Source: Streptomyces sp. NBC_01454
GTDB taxonomy: Bacteria > Actinomycetota > Actinomycetes > Streptomycetales > Streptomycetaceae
Direction: 5' to 3'
DNA length: 64,000 bases
Assembly: GCF_036227565.1 (NCBI RefSeq)
Contig: NZ_CP109460.1
Location: 7,068,001 to 7,132,000 of the forward strand
In this document: in pieces, positions 44,414 through 53,089 of the stretch
How the letters are laid out: each line of letters starts with the position of its first letter
Position numbering within the stretch: the first letter of the stretch is position 1
The notes under the pieces: generated by a model
Databases searched by the model: none
The model's input: only the letters and a program-made list of their open reading frames with translations
Told to the model about the DNA's origin: nothing
Position numbers and translations under genes: made by a program

Positions 44414-45317
44414 TGAAGACCTCCGGGTCCAGGGCCCCGGCGGCGAACAGCTCCGCGGCGCGCTCGTAGCTGTGCAGGACCGCCATCGAGCCGGTGATGG
44501 TGATCTCCTGGTTGTAGATGCGGTAGGGCTCGATGGTGGCGCGGGCCGCGTAGTCGGCGACGCCGAACTGCAGGAAGGTACCGCCCTTGCCGACCCGCCC
44601 CAGCGCGTCCTGGATGGCGTGGGCGTTGCCGGTGGCGTCGATGACCACGTCCCAGCCGCGCGGCCGGTCCAGCTCGTCGGCGGAGCCGGCCGCGGCACTG
44701 CAGCCCAGGGTGCGGGCGGTGGCCAGCCGCTGCGGGTTGATGTCGACGACATCCACGCCGGCCGCGCCGGTGCGCTTGGCGAGCTCCAGCATCATCAGGC
44801 CCATCGTGCCCGAGCCGTAGATCAGGACCCGGGTGCCCAGTTGGGCCGAGCGCAGGATGTCGTAGCCGCGGACGGCGCAGGAGAGCGGCTCGATGAGGGC
44901 CGCGTCCTCGGTGCGGACGTGCTCGGGCAGTTTGATGCAGTTCGCGACGGGGGCGACGGCGAACTCGGCGGCGCCGCCGGCCGTCGTCACCCCGATCGCG
45001 GCCCAGCGCTCGCAGAGGTTGTTGCGCCCCCGGCGGCAGTAGTGGCACTCGTAGCAGTACAGCGAGGGGTCGACGGCCACCCGGTCGCCCTCGGCCAGTT
45101 CGGTCACCGCGCTGCCGGTGGCGACGACCGTACCGGCGAACTCATGGCCCGGTACGACGGGCAGGGTGGGCGCGAACTCGCCCTGGAGGATGTGCAGATC
45201 GGTGCCGCACAGTCCGCAGGCGGCGACCGAGACCACGACCTCGCGCGGGCCGGGCGTCGGGTCCTGGACGGTGCTGACCTCGACCGTACCGGGGGCGCTG
45301 ATCACTGCGGCTTTCAT
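44325..45317 (-). CDS. Zinc-dependent medium-chain alcohol/polyol dehydrogenase
   Basis: The 330-residue protein is a GroES-like zinc dehydrogenase. Catalytic ligands are in CGLCGTDLH and GHEFAG; the structural zinc site is CYECHYCRRGRNNLC; NAD binding uses GSGTMGL. The overall pattern suits sorbitol, mannitol or arabitol-type polyol dehydrogenases. Its ATG overlaps the permease stop by four bases, so it is the last gene of the uptake operon and likely oxidises the imported sugar alcohol. Its 3' end overlaps the converging ArsR-type gene by 89 bases. Confidence 0.9.
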   Translation of the reverse strand: MKAAVISAPGTVEVSTVQDPTPGPREVVVSVAACGLCGTDLHILQGEFAPTLPVVPGHEFAGTVVATGSAVTELAEGDRVAVDPSLYCYECHYCRRGRNNLCERWAAIGVTTAGGAAEFAVAPVANCIKLPEHVRTEDAALIEPLSCAVRGYDILRSAQLGTRVLIYGSGTMGLMMLELAKRTGAAGVDVVDINPQRLATARTLGCSAAAGSADELDRPRGWDVVIDATGNAHAIQDALGRVGKGGTFLQFGVADYAARATIEPYRIYNQEITITGSMAVLHSYERAAELFAAGALDPEVFISDRLPLDHYAEALGRFRAGEGRKILVRP

Positions 45318-46198
45318 TTCACGGCTCCAAGCGACAGGCCCTGGACGAGTTTGTCCTGGGCGGCGAACCCGGCGAGCAGCACCGGGAGGGAGATGACGGT
45401 GGCGGCGGCGCACACCTTGGCCAGGAACAGGCCCTGGCTGGTCACGAGTCCGGTCAGGAAGACCGGTGAGGTTCCGGCCACGACGCCGGTCAGGACCCGC
45501 GCGAACAACAGCTCGTTCCAGCTGAAGATGAAGGAGATCAGGGCCGTGGCCGCGATGCCCGGCATGGCGACCGGAGCGACGATCCGGGTCAGGGTGGTGG
45601 TCAGCCCCGCCCCGTCGATCGAGGCGGCCTCCAGCATCTCCACCGGGACCTCGGCGAGGAACGAGCGCATCATCCACACCGCGATCGGCAGGTTCATCGA
45701 GGTGTAGAGCAGGACCAGCAGCCAGATGCTGTCGAGCATCCCGGTGTGCTGGGCGACGAGATAGACCGGCAGCAGCCCGGCCACCAGCGGCAGCATCTTC
45801 GTGGAGAGGAAGAAGAAGAGGACATCGCTCCACTTGCGGACCGGCTTGATGGCCAGCGCGTAGGCGGCGGGCACCGCCAGCAGCAGCACCAGCAGGGTGG
45901 AGACGACGGAGGCGGTCAGCGAGTTGAGCAGCGGGGGCCAGGGGCTGACGCCGCCGCCCGCCGCGCCGAAGAACTCGCGGTAGCCGTGCAGGCTGAGCCC
46001 GGCGCCGACGCTCGGCGGATTGGTCGCCGCGTCCGCCTCACTGTGGAAGGACGTCAGCACCATCCAGGCGACGGGCAGGAAGAAGGCGATCCCGCACAGC
46101 CAGGCCGCCAGGCCCAGCAGACCGCCGGTGCGTCGCCGGTGCCGTGTGGCGGTGGCAAGGGAGCCGCCGCGGCGCGGGGTCAGGGGGGCGCTGGTCAT
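45314..46198 (-). CDS. Carbohydrate ABC transporter permease (MalG/UgpE-type)
   Basis: The 294-residue protein has six predicted helices and the EAA loop (EAASIDGAGLTTTLTRIVAPVAMPG) that contacts the ATPase. The first helix lies near residues 30-50 after a basic tail. It belongs to the second permease type of sugar ABC systems. Both ends overlap neighbours by four bases, so translation of the operon is coupled. Confidence 0.92.
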   Translation of the reverse strand: MTSAPLTPRRGGSLATATRHRRRTGGLLGLAAWLCGIAFFLPVAWMVLTSFHSEADAATNPPSVGAGLSLHGYREFFGAAGGGVSPWPPLLNSLTASVVSTLLVLLLAVPAAYALAIKPVRKWSDVLFFFLSTKMLPLVAGLLPVYLVAQHTGMLDSIWLLVLLYTSMNLPIAVWMMRSFLAEVPVEMLEAASIDGAGLTTTLTRIVAPVAMPGIAATALISFIFSWNELLFARVLTGVVAGTSPVFLTGLVTSQGLFLAKVCAAATVISLPVLLAGFAAQDKLVQGLSLGAVK

Positions 46199-47178
46199 GT
46201 GGTGACCTCCTCGCGCAGCAGGGACGAGACGGTGCGCAGTGCGAAGGTCGCCACCAGCAGCGAACACAGCACCACGACGACGCCCTGCGCGGACGCCCGT
46301 CCGTAGTCATGGGCCTGGTAGAAGGTCTGGTAGATGGTGTACGGAAGGTTGGCGGTGCCCAGGCCGCCGGAGGTGAGGGTGAACACCGCGTCGAAGTTCT
46401 GGACGACGTACACCGTGCCCAGCAGGGCGGCCAGTTCGAGGTAGCGCCGCAGATGCGGCAGGGTCAGATAGCGGAAGATGTCGAACGCGGAGGCGCCGTC
46501 CATCCGGGCCGCCTCGACCGCGTCCGCCGCCCGGCTCTGCAGCCCGGCCAGCAGGATCAGCATCATGAACGGGGTCCACTGCCAGATCAGCGACACCTCC
46601 ACCGCGGCCAGCGGCGAGTTGGTCATCCAGTCCGGCTGCGGCGGACTGTCGCTGCCGAACAGCCCCCATATCCAGGTCAGTGCGCCGTTGAGCAGCCCGT
46701 ACGAGGCGTTGTACAGCGCGTGCTTCCACAGCAGCGCGGAGGCGACCGGCACGATGAGGAACGGCGTGATGAGCAGGGTCCGTACGAGGCCGCGCCCCCG
46801 GAAGCTCCGGTCGAGCAGCAGCGCCAGACCGAGCCCGAGGAGCAGGCTGACCAGCACCACGGTCACCGTCAGCAGCACCGTCGTGCCCATCGAGGCCCGC
46901 ATCGCCGGATCGGTGAAGACGGCGCGGTAGTTGTCGAGGGCGGCGAAGCCGCGGTGGTCGGGGGCCAGCGCGTTCCAGCGGGTGAAGGAGATCACCACCG
47001 TGGCCAGGAACGGCAGTTGGGTGACGAGGACGAGGAAGACCAGTGCGGGCAGGAGCGGGGCCCGGCGGGCCCATTCCTTTGCCCGCTCGCCGCGGCGCAC
47101 CCGCACGGCCGGGCGGATGCCGCCGCGGACGGCGGCCGCCGGGGCGCCGGCCGCGGGTTCAGTGATCCCGGTAGGCAT
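46195..47178 (-). CDS. Carbohydrate ABC transporter permease (MalF/UgpA-type)
   Basis: The 327-residue protein has six predicted helices and an EAA-type loop (DAVEAARMDGASAFDIFRYLTLPHLR). It pairs with the downstream permease to form the pore. Its start overlaps the binding-protein gene by twenty bases. No ATP-binding subunit is encoded in this operon; in Streptomyces the shared ATPase MsiK often serves such systems, so that partner is expected. Confidence 0.92.
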   Translation of the reverse strand: MPTGITEPAAGAPAAAVRGGIRPAVRVRRGERAKEWARRAPLLPALVFLVLVTQLPFLATVVISFTRWNALAPDHRGFAALDNYRAVFTDPAMRASMGTTVLLTVTVVLVSLLLGLGLALLLDRSFRGRGLVRTLLITPFLIVPVASALLWKHALYNASYGLLNGALTWIWGLFGSDSPPQPDWMTNSPLAAVEVSLIWQWTPFMMLILLAGLQSRAADAVEAARMDGASAFDIFRYLTLPHLRRYLELAALLGTVYVVQNFDAVFTLTSGGLGTANLPYTIYQTFYQAHDYGRASAQGVVVVLCSLLVATFALRTVSSLLREEVTT

Positions 47179-48538
47179 CGGACACCTCCTGTGCCAGTCG
47201 CTGGCTCTTCTTCAGGGCCTCGGGGACGCTCTGCTTGCCCGCGATGGCCGAACTGATCTCGTTCGACGTCTTGGTGCCCAGGTCGGAGAACTCGGGGATG
47301 CCGACGAACTGGATCCCGGGCGCCGGGCGTGGCTGGACGCCGGGGTCATGCGGCCGGGCCGCGCTGATCGCCCGCTCGGTCGCACCGGTGAACGCCCCGG
47401 ACTCCTTGGCGTACGCCGGGTCGCGGTAGAGCGAGGCCCGCTTGCCGCCGGGCACCCTCGACCAGCCCAGCTCGTGGCCCACCAGCTGTTCGTACTTCTT
47501 GCCGGAGGCCCAGGAGATGAATTTCCACGCCGCGTCCTGGTGCTTGCTGGCCTTCTGCACGCCCCAGGCCCAGGTGTAGAGCCAGCCCGCCTCGCGGGTC
47601 CGCTCCACCGGCGCCGGGGCATAGCCGACCTTGCCCGCGACCTTGGACTCGCTGCTCTCCAGCGAACCGGCGCCGGCCGTCGCGTCGTACCACATGGCGA
47701 CCTTGCCCTGCTGCATGTCGTTGAGGCACTCGGTGTAGCCGGCCTGCGGGGCGCCCCGCTCGCCGTGCTTGCGCACCAGGTCGACGTAGAACCGGGTGGC
47801 GGCGGTGAATTGCGGGCTGTCGACCTTCGGCTGCCAGTCCTTGTCGAACCAGGTGCCGCCGAAGGTGTTGACGACGGTGGTCAGCGGGGCCGCCAGCTGG
47901 CCCCAGCCGGGCTGGCCGCGCAGGCAGATGCCCTTCATGCCCGGGCGGGAACCGTCCAATTCGGCGGCCATGGCGGCGACTTGGTGCCAGGTGGGCCGGG
48001 CGGGCATGGTCAGCCCGGCGGCCTTGAGGAGGTCCTTGCGGTACATCAGGAAGGACGACTCGCCGTAGAACGGCTCCGCGTAGAGCTTGCCGTCGGCGGC
48101 GGTCAGCGAGGAGCGGACCGGGGGGAGGATGTCGCCCTGGTCGAACCCGCGGTCCGCCGCGGCCCGCGCACCGAGCGGGGAGAGCCAGCCGTTGCGGGCG
48201 TAGATGGGCGTCTCGTAATTGCTGACGCTGGCCACGTCGTACTGCCCGGCCTGGCTGGAGAAGTCCTGGCTCATCTTGTCGCGCAGATCGTCCTCCGGCA
48301 GCACGGTGAAGTGGACCGTGATGCCGGTCTCCTTGGTGAAGTGCTCGGCGGTGAGCCGTTGCAGATCCACCATCTGCGGGTTGTTGACCATCAGGACATT
48401 GAGCGTGTCGCGGCCGTCGTTGCCCGCGTCGCCGGCGCCGCGGTAGCAGCCGGTGGCGGACAGCGCCAGGGCCACGGCCAGGGCGGTCAGCCCGAGGGGG
48501 CGGCTGCCGCGGCGCGGTCCGGGGGGTCGTGCTCTCAC
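47159..48538 (-). CDS. Sugar/polyol-binding lipoprotein of the ABC transporter
   Basis: The 459-residue protein (GTG 48538) has a signal peptide with lipobox LALSATGC, then an extracellular solute-binding protein type 1 fold: VLMVNNPQMVDLQRL, GQYDVASVSNYETPIYARNGWL, ESSFLMYRKDLLKAAGL and AMWYDATAGAGSLE. Similar proteins bind polyols or disaccharides. It opens the operon, followed by two permeases and a zinc dehydrogenase. A DeoR-type regulator lies 222 bases upstream on the same strand. Confidence 0.92.
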   Translation of the reverse strand: MRARPPGPRRGSRPLGLTALAVALALSATGCYRGAGDAGNDGRDTLNVLMVNNPQMVDLQRLTAEHFTKETGITVHFTVLPEDDLRDKMSQDFSSQAGQYDVASVSNYETPIYARNGWLSPLGARAAADRGFDQGDILPPVRSSLTAADGKLYAEPFYGESSFLMYRKDLLKAAGLTMPARPTWHQVAAMAAELDGSRPGMKGICLRGQPGWGQLAAPLTTVVNTFGGTWFDKDWQPKVDSPQFTAATRFYVDLVRKHGERGAPQAGYTECLNDMQQGKVAMWYDATAGAGSLESSESKVAGKVGYAPAPVERTREAGWLYTWAWGVQKASKHQDAAWKFISWASGKKYEQLVGHELGWSRVPGGKRASLYRDPAYAKESGAFTGATERAISAARPHDPGVQPRPAPGIQFVGIPEFSDLGTKTSNEISSAIAGKQSVPEALKKSQRLAQEVSDAYRDH

Positions 48539-48760
48539 GGCTCGTACCTTTCTGAGGGCGTGGGACAGGGGTCGGGGGAGGGAGAAGGGGAGGGGAGGGG
48601 GACGACCGCCGGGGGTGCGGCGGTGCGGGGGCGCATCCCGCTGTTTCGCGGTACGCCGGGGAGCCGTCCGGCGGCCAGGGGTTGCCTGGCTGCCGGCGGT
48701 GCGCTGTGGAGGATGTGGTGGTGCCGTACGGGGCCGGTCGTCCGGGCGGCCCCCGCCCGG

Positions 48761-49522
48761 TCAGACCCTGAGCACCTGCGGCCCCAGGAGCGAGTAGCGA
48801 TGCGCCTCCGGCGCGGACAGGCCCGCGTCGGTGACGATCGTGTCGATGTCGCGCACCTCTCCGAACCGGCAGAAACTGCTGGCGCCGAACTTGCTGTGCA
48901 CCCCGACCAGCACCCGGCGCCGGGCGGAGCGGAGGGCCTGCTCCTTCACCTCGGCCACCGCCGGGTCCGGGGTGGTCAGACCGTGTTCCCGGGAGATGCC
49001 GTTCGCCCCCAGGAACGCCAGGTCGATCACGAAGCGGGCGAGCATGTCGCGGGCCCAGGAGCCCACGGTGGCCTGCGTCCCCGAGCGCACCCGTCCGCCC
49101 GCCAGCAGGACGGTGATGTCATCGGACGCCGCGACCAGCGAGGCGGTCCGCAGCGAGGCGGTGAGCACGGTCAGCGGACGGTCGGCGGGCAGCAGCGTGG
49201 CGACCAGCTCGGGCGTGTAGCCCTCGTCGACGAACACCGTCTCCGCCTCGCCGACCAGCGCCGCCGCGGCCGCCGCGATCCGGCGCTTCTCGTCCACCTG
49301 CTGGGTCTCCCGACGGGCGAGCGTGGTCTCGAAACCGGCGCTCTCGACCGGGTACGCCGCCCCGTGGGTGCGCCGGACCAGGCCCCGGCGCTCCAGCTCG
49401 CTCAGATCGCGCCGTACGGTCTCGCGGGCGACGCCGAACTCCGCCGCGGCGTCGGCGACCTCGACCCGGCCGGACGACCGGGCGAGCGCGAGGATGCGGT
49501 GCTGGCGTTCCTCGGCTCTCAT
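48761..49522 (-). CDS. DeoR/GlpR family transcriptional regulator
   Basis: The 253-residue protein has an N-terminal DeoR winged helix (RQHRILALARSSGRVEVADA, VARETVRRDLSELERRGLV) and a C-terminal sugar-phosphate-binding domain with FVDEGYTPELVATLLP. It has ATG 49522 behind CAGGAG. As the gene before the sugar/polyol transport operon it is the likely regulator of it, with a phosphorylated sugar as effector. Direct repeats upstream may be its operators. Confidence 0.92.
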   Translation of the reverse strand: MRAEERQHRILALARSSGRVEVADAAAEFGVARETVRRDLSELERRGLVRRTHGAAYPVESAGFETTLARRETQQVDEKRRIAAAAAALVGEAETVFVDEGYTPELVATLLPADRPLTVLTASLRTASLVAASDDITVLLAGGRVRSGTQATVGSWARDMLARFVIDLAFLGANGISREHGLTTPDPAVAEVKEQALRSARRRVLVGVHSKFGASSFCRFGEVRDIDTIVTDAGLSAPEAHRYSLLGPQVLRV

Positions 49523-49574
49523 GGCTCACTCCTGGCTGATTCTGATTGTTTCCACTTTCCGTTCGGTCACAGGA

Positions 49575-49592
49575 CTGCCCGTTTCCGCCCGC
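49575..49592. promoter_or_regulatory. Direct-repeat operator candidate, copy 1
   Basis: CTGCCCGTTTCCGCCCGC lies 53 bases upstream of the DeoR-type start. A near-identical copy is at 49648-49665. Confidence 0.45.
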
Positions 49593-49647
49593 ATCAGGTT
49601 TATAGCAAGCGGGGCGGCGTGCAAGGCTGCCCGTCACGGCAGAAGAT

Positions 49648-49665
49648 CTGCCCGTTTCTGCCCGC
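49648..49665. promoter_or_regulatory. Direct-repeat operator candidate, copy 2
   Basis: CTGCCCGTTTCTGCCCGC differs from the copy at 49575 in one base and lies 73 bases away from it. A shorter related CTGCCCGTC is at 49627. Repeats of this kind suit tandem binding by a DeoR-type regulator. Confidence 0.45.
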
Positions 49666-49815
49666 TTCGGACCGCTGTCAGCCTGGCCGGACGCACGAAC
49701 GGGTGCCCGTACGGCCCTGATGACGGGCCCGTACGGGGCTCCGGGACCGGCCGGCGGGCGGGCCCGCCGCGGTGCGCCGACCGGCTGTGGCGGTGAGGCG
49801 GCCGACGGCGGCGCT

Positions 49816-49821
49816 TAGTCT
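49816..49821 (+). promoter_or_regulatory. -10 element of leaderless STAS transcript
   Basis: TAGTCT ends seven bases before ATG 49829. Confidence 0.5.
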
Positions 49822-49828
49822 GGACGGC

Positions 49829-50251
49829 ATGAGTTCGGAGATGCGGTCGTTGGCGGTCACTGCGATCGTGCAGGCGGAGGAGTGCGCGGTGCTGCGGGTC
49901 AGCGGGGAGCTGGACCTCCGCACCGAGCAGGCGTTTCTCGCCGAGGCACGGTCGGTGGTCTCGGCCGGGCACCGCTTCCTGGTGCTCGATCTGACCGCAC
50001 TGCGCTTCTGCGACTCACGGGGGCTGAGCTGCCTGCTCGCCCTGGAGTGGCTGTGCCGGCGGTTGGAGGGCCGGCTGCTGCTGGCCTCGCTCGGCGTGCG
50101 GATGCTGCGCCTGCTGGTCGGCACGCAGTCCCTGAACGTCTTCTCCTGCTATCCCACCGTCGGTCACGCGCTGGCCGCGGTCCCCGACACCAGCCGCCCG
50201 GCCTGGCCGCCCGAGGTGGAGGGATCCGCGCCGGACCCGGACGAGGTGTGA
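49829..50251 (+). CDS. STAS-domain anti-sigma factor antagonist
   Basis: The 140-residue protein has a STAS domain at about 10-115: AIVQAEECAVLRVSGELDLRT, FLVLDLTALRFCDSRGLSCLL. The Ser in FCDSRGL is the phosphorylation site of SpoIIAA/BldG-type antagonists. It acts by binding an anti-sigma kinase when unphosphorylated; no anti-sigma gene is adjacent. The short Pro/Glu C-terminal tail is not part of the domain. Two SpoIIE phosphatases in the window are possible partners. Confidence 0.88.
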   Translation: MSSEMRSLAVTAIVQAEECAVLRVSGELDLRTEQAFLAEARSVVSAGHRFLVLDLTALRFCDSRGLSCLLALEWLCRRLEGRLLLASLGVRMLRLLVGTQSLNVFSCYPTVGHALAAVPDTSRPAWPPEVEGSAPDPDEV

Positions 50252-50260
50252 GGCGGCCGG

Positions 50261-51436
50261 TCAGCCGGCCGGGCAGCGCCCGCCCAGCCAGGCGTCGTCG
50301 AACCGGGCAAAGGTGATCTTCCGGTAGGGACCGGACTCGTAGAGCAGCCCGAAGGTGCCGTCCGGCAGCCGGGTCAGCGTCGAGTAGGCCGCCGGGCCCG
50401 GGGTGACGACCCGGGCGAAGGGCCAGTGCGCGCCGTCGTCGCAGGACATCCGCACGGTGAGGTTCCGGCGGGCGCCGGTGCTCGCCGTATTGCTGAACAG
50501 CAGCCGGTGCGCCCGCTCCCGCCCCGGCGACGCCGCCGGGTCATAGCGCAGGATCGCGGCATTGTTGCCCGGATCGATCAGCTCGTCGTCCGCCACCGGT
50601 GCGCTGTAGCTCAGCCCGCCGTCCCGGGAGAAGGCCACCAGCCGCCTTCCGGCCCCGTGGGTCCGGCTGTTGAGCAGGATGCGGCCATCGGCCAGTTCGA
50701 CCGTCTTGTTCTCGTCCATCAGCGGCCCCACCGGCGTCCCCAGCCGCCAATGCGCCCCGTGGTCGTCGCTGTACGCACTCGCCGCCCACATACTGCCGTC
50801 GGCCTTACGGAACGCGTACTGCTGCAGCAGCCGTCCGCCGGCCAGCTGGATGCCGGAGCCCGACGAGGCGAAGATGCCGTGCCAGGACGGGTCCTTGAGG
50901 TCGTGGGTGATCCGCCGGGTGCGCCAGCTGCGGCCGCCGTCGTCGGAGTAGGCGTAGTCGGTGTGCAGCACCGTGGTGCTGTCGTGGGCGTTGCCCGCGC
51001 CCGCGCTGCGGAACCCGACGCCCTTGGGCGCGTAGGCGTGGAAGAGGAAGACCCGGCCGGTCCGGCGGTCGGCGAGCAGACTCGGGTCGCCCGCGCCCAC
51101 CCCGCCGTCGTAGTCCACGGCCGCCCGCGGCGCACTCCAGGTCCGCCCCCGGTCGGTGCTGCGCCGCACCATCACGTCCACATTGCCGGGCAGATCGGCC
51201 GCGCTGTCGTTCCGCCGGTCGAAGGCCGCGACGAGGGTGCCGTCCGCCAGCGTGGTCAGCGCCGGGATGCGGTAGGTGTGCGCGCCGTGGCCGGACACCG
51301 CCAGATCGGTGGTCTCGTACAGCGGTGGCCGGACGGCGCCGCGCCCGGCCGCGGCGGCGGGTGGCGCCGGAGCGGCCGGCAGCCCGGCCGCGACGGCCAG
51401 CAGCATGGCCGGTGCGACCAGGCGGACGGCTCTCAC
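50261..51436 (-). CDS. Secreted exo-alpha-sialidase (BNR-repeat)
   Basis: The 391-residue protein starts at GTG 51436 behind GGAGG; an upstream start adds a Pro/Cys tail. A signal peptide ends near AAAAG (about residue 31). The YRIP motif stands for the catalytic arginine region, and Asp-box repeats are STDRGRTW, SDDGGRSW, SDDHGAHW and SRDGGLSY, the hallmark of GH33 sialidases. The catalytic Asp, Tyr and Glu positions cannot be checked by eye. It hydrolyses terminal sialic acid from host or environmental glycans. No sialic acid uptake or catabolic gene is adjacent. Confidence 0.9.
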   Translation of the reverse strand: MRAVRLVAPAMLLAVAAGLPAAPAPPAAAAGRGAVRPPLYETTDLAVSGHGAHTYRIPALTTLADGTLVAAFDRRNDSAADLPGNVDVMVRRSTDRGRTWSAPRAAVDYDGGVGAGDPSLLADRRTGRVFLFHAYAPKGVGFRSAGAGNAHDSTTVLHTDYAYSDDGGRSWRTRRITHDLKDPSWHGIFASSGSGIQLAGGRLLQQYAFRKADGSMWAASAYSDDHGAHWRLGTPVGPLMDENKTVELADGRILLNSRTHGAGRRLVAFSRDGGLSYSAPVADDELIDPGNNAAILRYDPAASPGRERAHRLLFSNTASTGARRNLTVRMSCDDGAHWPFARVVTPGPAAYSTLTRLPDGTFGLLYESGPYRKITFARFDDAWLGGRCPAG

Positions 51437-51689
51437 CGGACCTCCAGGACGGACGGGGCGGACGGGCCGCGGCACGGCGTGCGGCGGGCGCGCGCAGGGG
51501 GGCGGCGGGCAGCACGGCGGCATGCGGACGGCGGCGAGGCCGGCGCATCTGCGGGGGCCCTGCGAATCTAAGGTCCGGGCGGGACCGCGTCCATTCCACC
51601 GGGCGAGGGGAGTGAGGGGTGGCCGGTGGCGGGACGGGCGGGCATCCGCGGCCCTGCCCGGCGGAACGCCGCCCTTCCCGACGGGCCCG

Positions 51690-52442
51690 CTACTGCGCCC
51701 GGCCCAGATCCCGGACGAGCGTGGGCGAGGGCCGGGGGATCACCCCGAAGTCCTCGTCCTCGCCGTCCACGGCAAGGCGATGGATCACCTTCTCCAGGGC
51801 GTCCGGCAGGGTCGGGGCCAGCCCGCTGTGCCACTGGACCAGGAGGTTGTGCCGGGCGGCGTCCGGCAGCAGCTGCTTCTCGTCGAACGCGGCCACACAG
51901 CGGCGCTCCTCGTCGGGCGCGTGGGCGGCCTGCTCGCGCCAGTAGGCGGCGTCCCGGTACTCGCCGTTGCGGCGGTGGGCCAGATACAGGCAGTAGGCGG
52001 CGGTCCGGCTGCCGGCGCCGGCGCCGAAGTGCCACCAGAAGTGGGCCGCTTCACCGCGTCCGGTGATGTGCAGCAGGCAGGCGAAGACCAGCGCCCCTTC
52101 GGGGTCGATGCGGTGGTCGTTGACCAGCCGATCCAGGCTCGCCGCGGCCGCCGCGGCATTGACGACCAGCGCACAGGCCAGCTGGAGCTCATGGGTGGCC
52201 TCGTCGCGGGCGCTGGGGTAGGTGCTGGGCGCGCCCTGGCCGTCGCGGCCGGCCGACACCGCCGGCGGCGGGCCTTCCGGGTCCGCCGCCCCGCTCCGGC
52301 GGGTGGTGCCCAGGGCGCCGAGCACCCCCGGGTCATCGAGATCGTGGAACCCCGACAGGCCCTCGATCCAGGACACCGCCGCGGCCGCGCTGAGCAGCGT
52401 CTCGACGGTCTCCCGGCGGGCGGCGGGACGGATGTGCGACAT
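51690..52442 (-). CDS. Sigma-factor-linked protein of unknown function
   Basis: The 250-residue protein begins MSHIRPAARRETVETLLSAA and has an Ala-rich helical body with repeated helix pairs (ALVVNAAAAAASLDRLV, AAYCLYLAHRRNGEYRDAAYW) reminiscent of TPR repeats. An HFWWHFGAGAG segment is the most distinctive part. There is no signal or membrane segment. It starts two bases after the sigma factor stop, so the two are co-transcribed; it may be an anti-sigma partner or an effector. Confidence 0.65.
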   Translation of the reverse strand: MSHIRPAARRETVETLLSAAAAVSWIEGLSGFHDLDDPGVLGALGTTRRSGAADPEGPPPAVSAGRDGQGAPSTYPSARDEATHELQLACALVVNAAAAAASLDRLVNDHRIDPEGALVFACLLHITGRGEAAHFWWHFGAGAGSRTAAYCLYLAHRRNGEYRDAAYWREQAAHAPDEERRCVAAFDEKQLLPDAARHNLLVQWHSGLAPTLPDALEKVIHRLAVDGEDEDFGVIPRPSPTLVRDLGRAQ

Positions 52443-52444
52443 GG

Positions 52445-53089
52445 TCAGTTCCCCCTGGGGTTTCCCCGGTCGATGCCGAGCGCGGCGGCGAGTTTGCGCT
52501 TGCCGCGGCTCGCGTAGGAGCGCACGGTCACTTCGTCGACGCCGAGCAAGGAGCCGATCTGTGCGTCGCTGTACCCGATGACATGGCGCAGCACGATCAC
52601 ATCGCACTGCCGCTCCGGCAGCCGGGCGATGGCCGCGTACAGCCCCAACTGGCTCTCCAGCATGGCGAATTGCTGCTGGCATTCGCGCAGCAGGGCGTGG
52701 GTGACGACGGCGAAGGCGGCGGTCTCGGTGAGCGCGGTGGGCTGCTGGTGGTCGTAGAGCCACTCCACCACCCGCTCCTTGAGCACCGACCAGGCGTAGG
52801 CCTCCACCGACGCCTGCCGCAGCGCATGCGGCCACAGCCGGCCGAGCCGCTCATACGCCGCCCGGGTGACCTCCCGGGCCGCGGCCTGGCTTCCGGTGTG
52901 CAGATAGGCGTACGTCAGCCACTTGCGCGCATGCGTCGACAGGAACGCCTCGAAGGTGATCGACAGCTGACGGTCGAGCGGAACCGGGGTGACGGACGGG
53001 AGCCCGCAGCGGGAGGGTGCCGCTAACTCCGCGGTATGGACACGCGCCGGAGCGCACGCCGGTAGCGGTCGGTCCCGGTCTACGCTCAC
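52445..53089 (-). CDS. ECF-type sigma factor
   Basis: The 214-residue protein (GTG 53089, GAGGA upstream) has a sigma region 2-like segment (about 45-115, FEAFLSTHARKWLTYAYLHTG) and a clear region 4 (about 150-205, RLPERQCDVIVLRHVIGYSDAQIGSLLGVDEVTVRSYASRGKRKL). The N-terminal 40 residues are a Pro/Arg-rich extension. It leads a two-gene operon with an unknown partner and has a 378-base divergent region upstream, which should contain its autoregulated promoter. Confidence 0.85.
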   Translation of the reverse strand: MSVDRDRPLPACAPARVHTAELAAPSRCGLPSVTPVPLDRQLSITFEAFLSTHARKWLTYAYLHTGSQAAAREVTRAAYERLGRLWPHALRQASVEAYAWSVLKERVVEWLYDHQQPTALTETAAFAVVTHALLRECQQQFAMLESQLGLYAAIARLPERQCDVIVLRHVIGYSDAQIGSLLGVDEVTVRSYASRGKRKLAAALGIDRGNPRGN

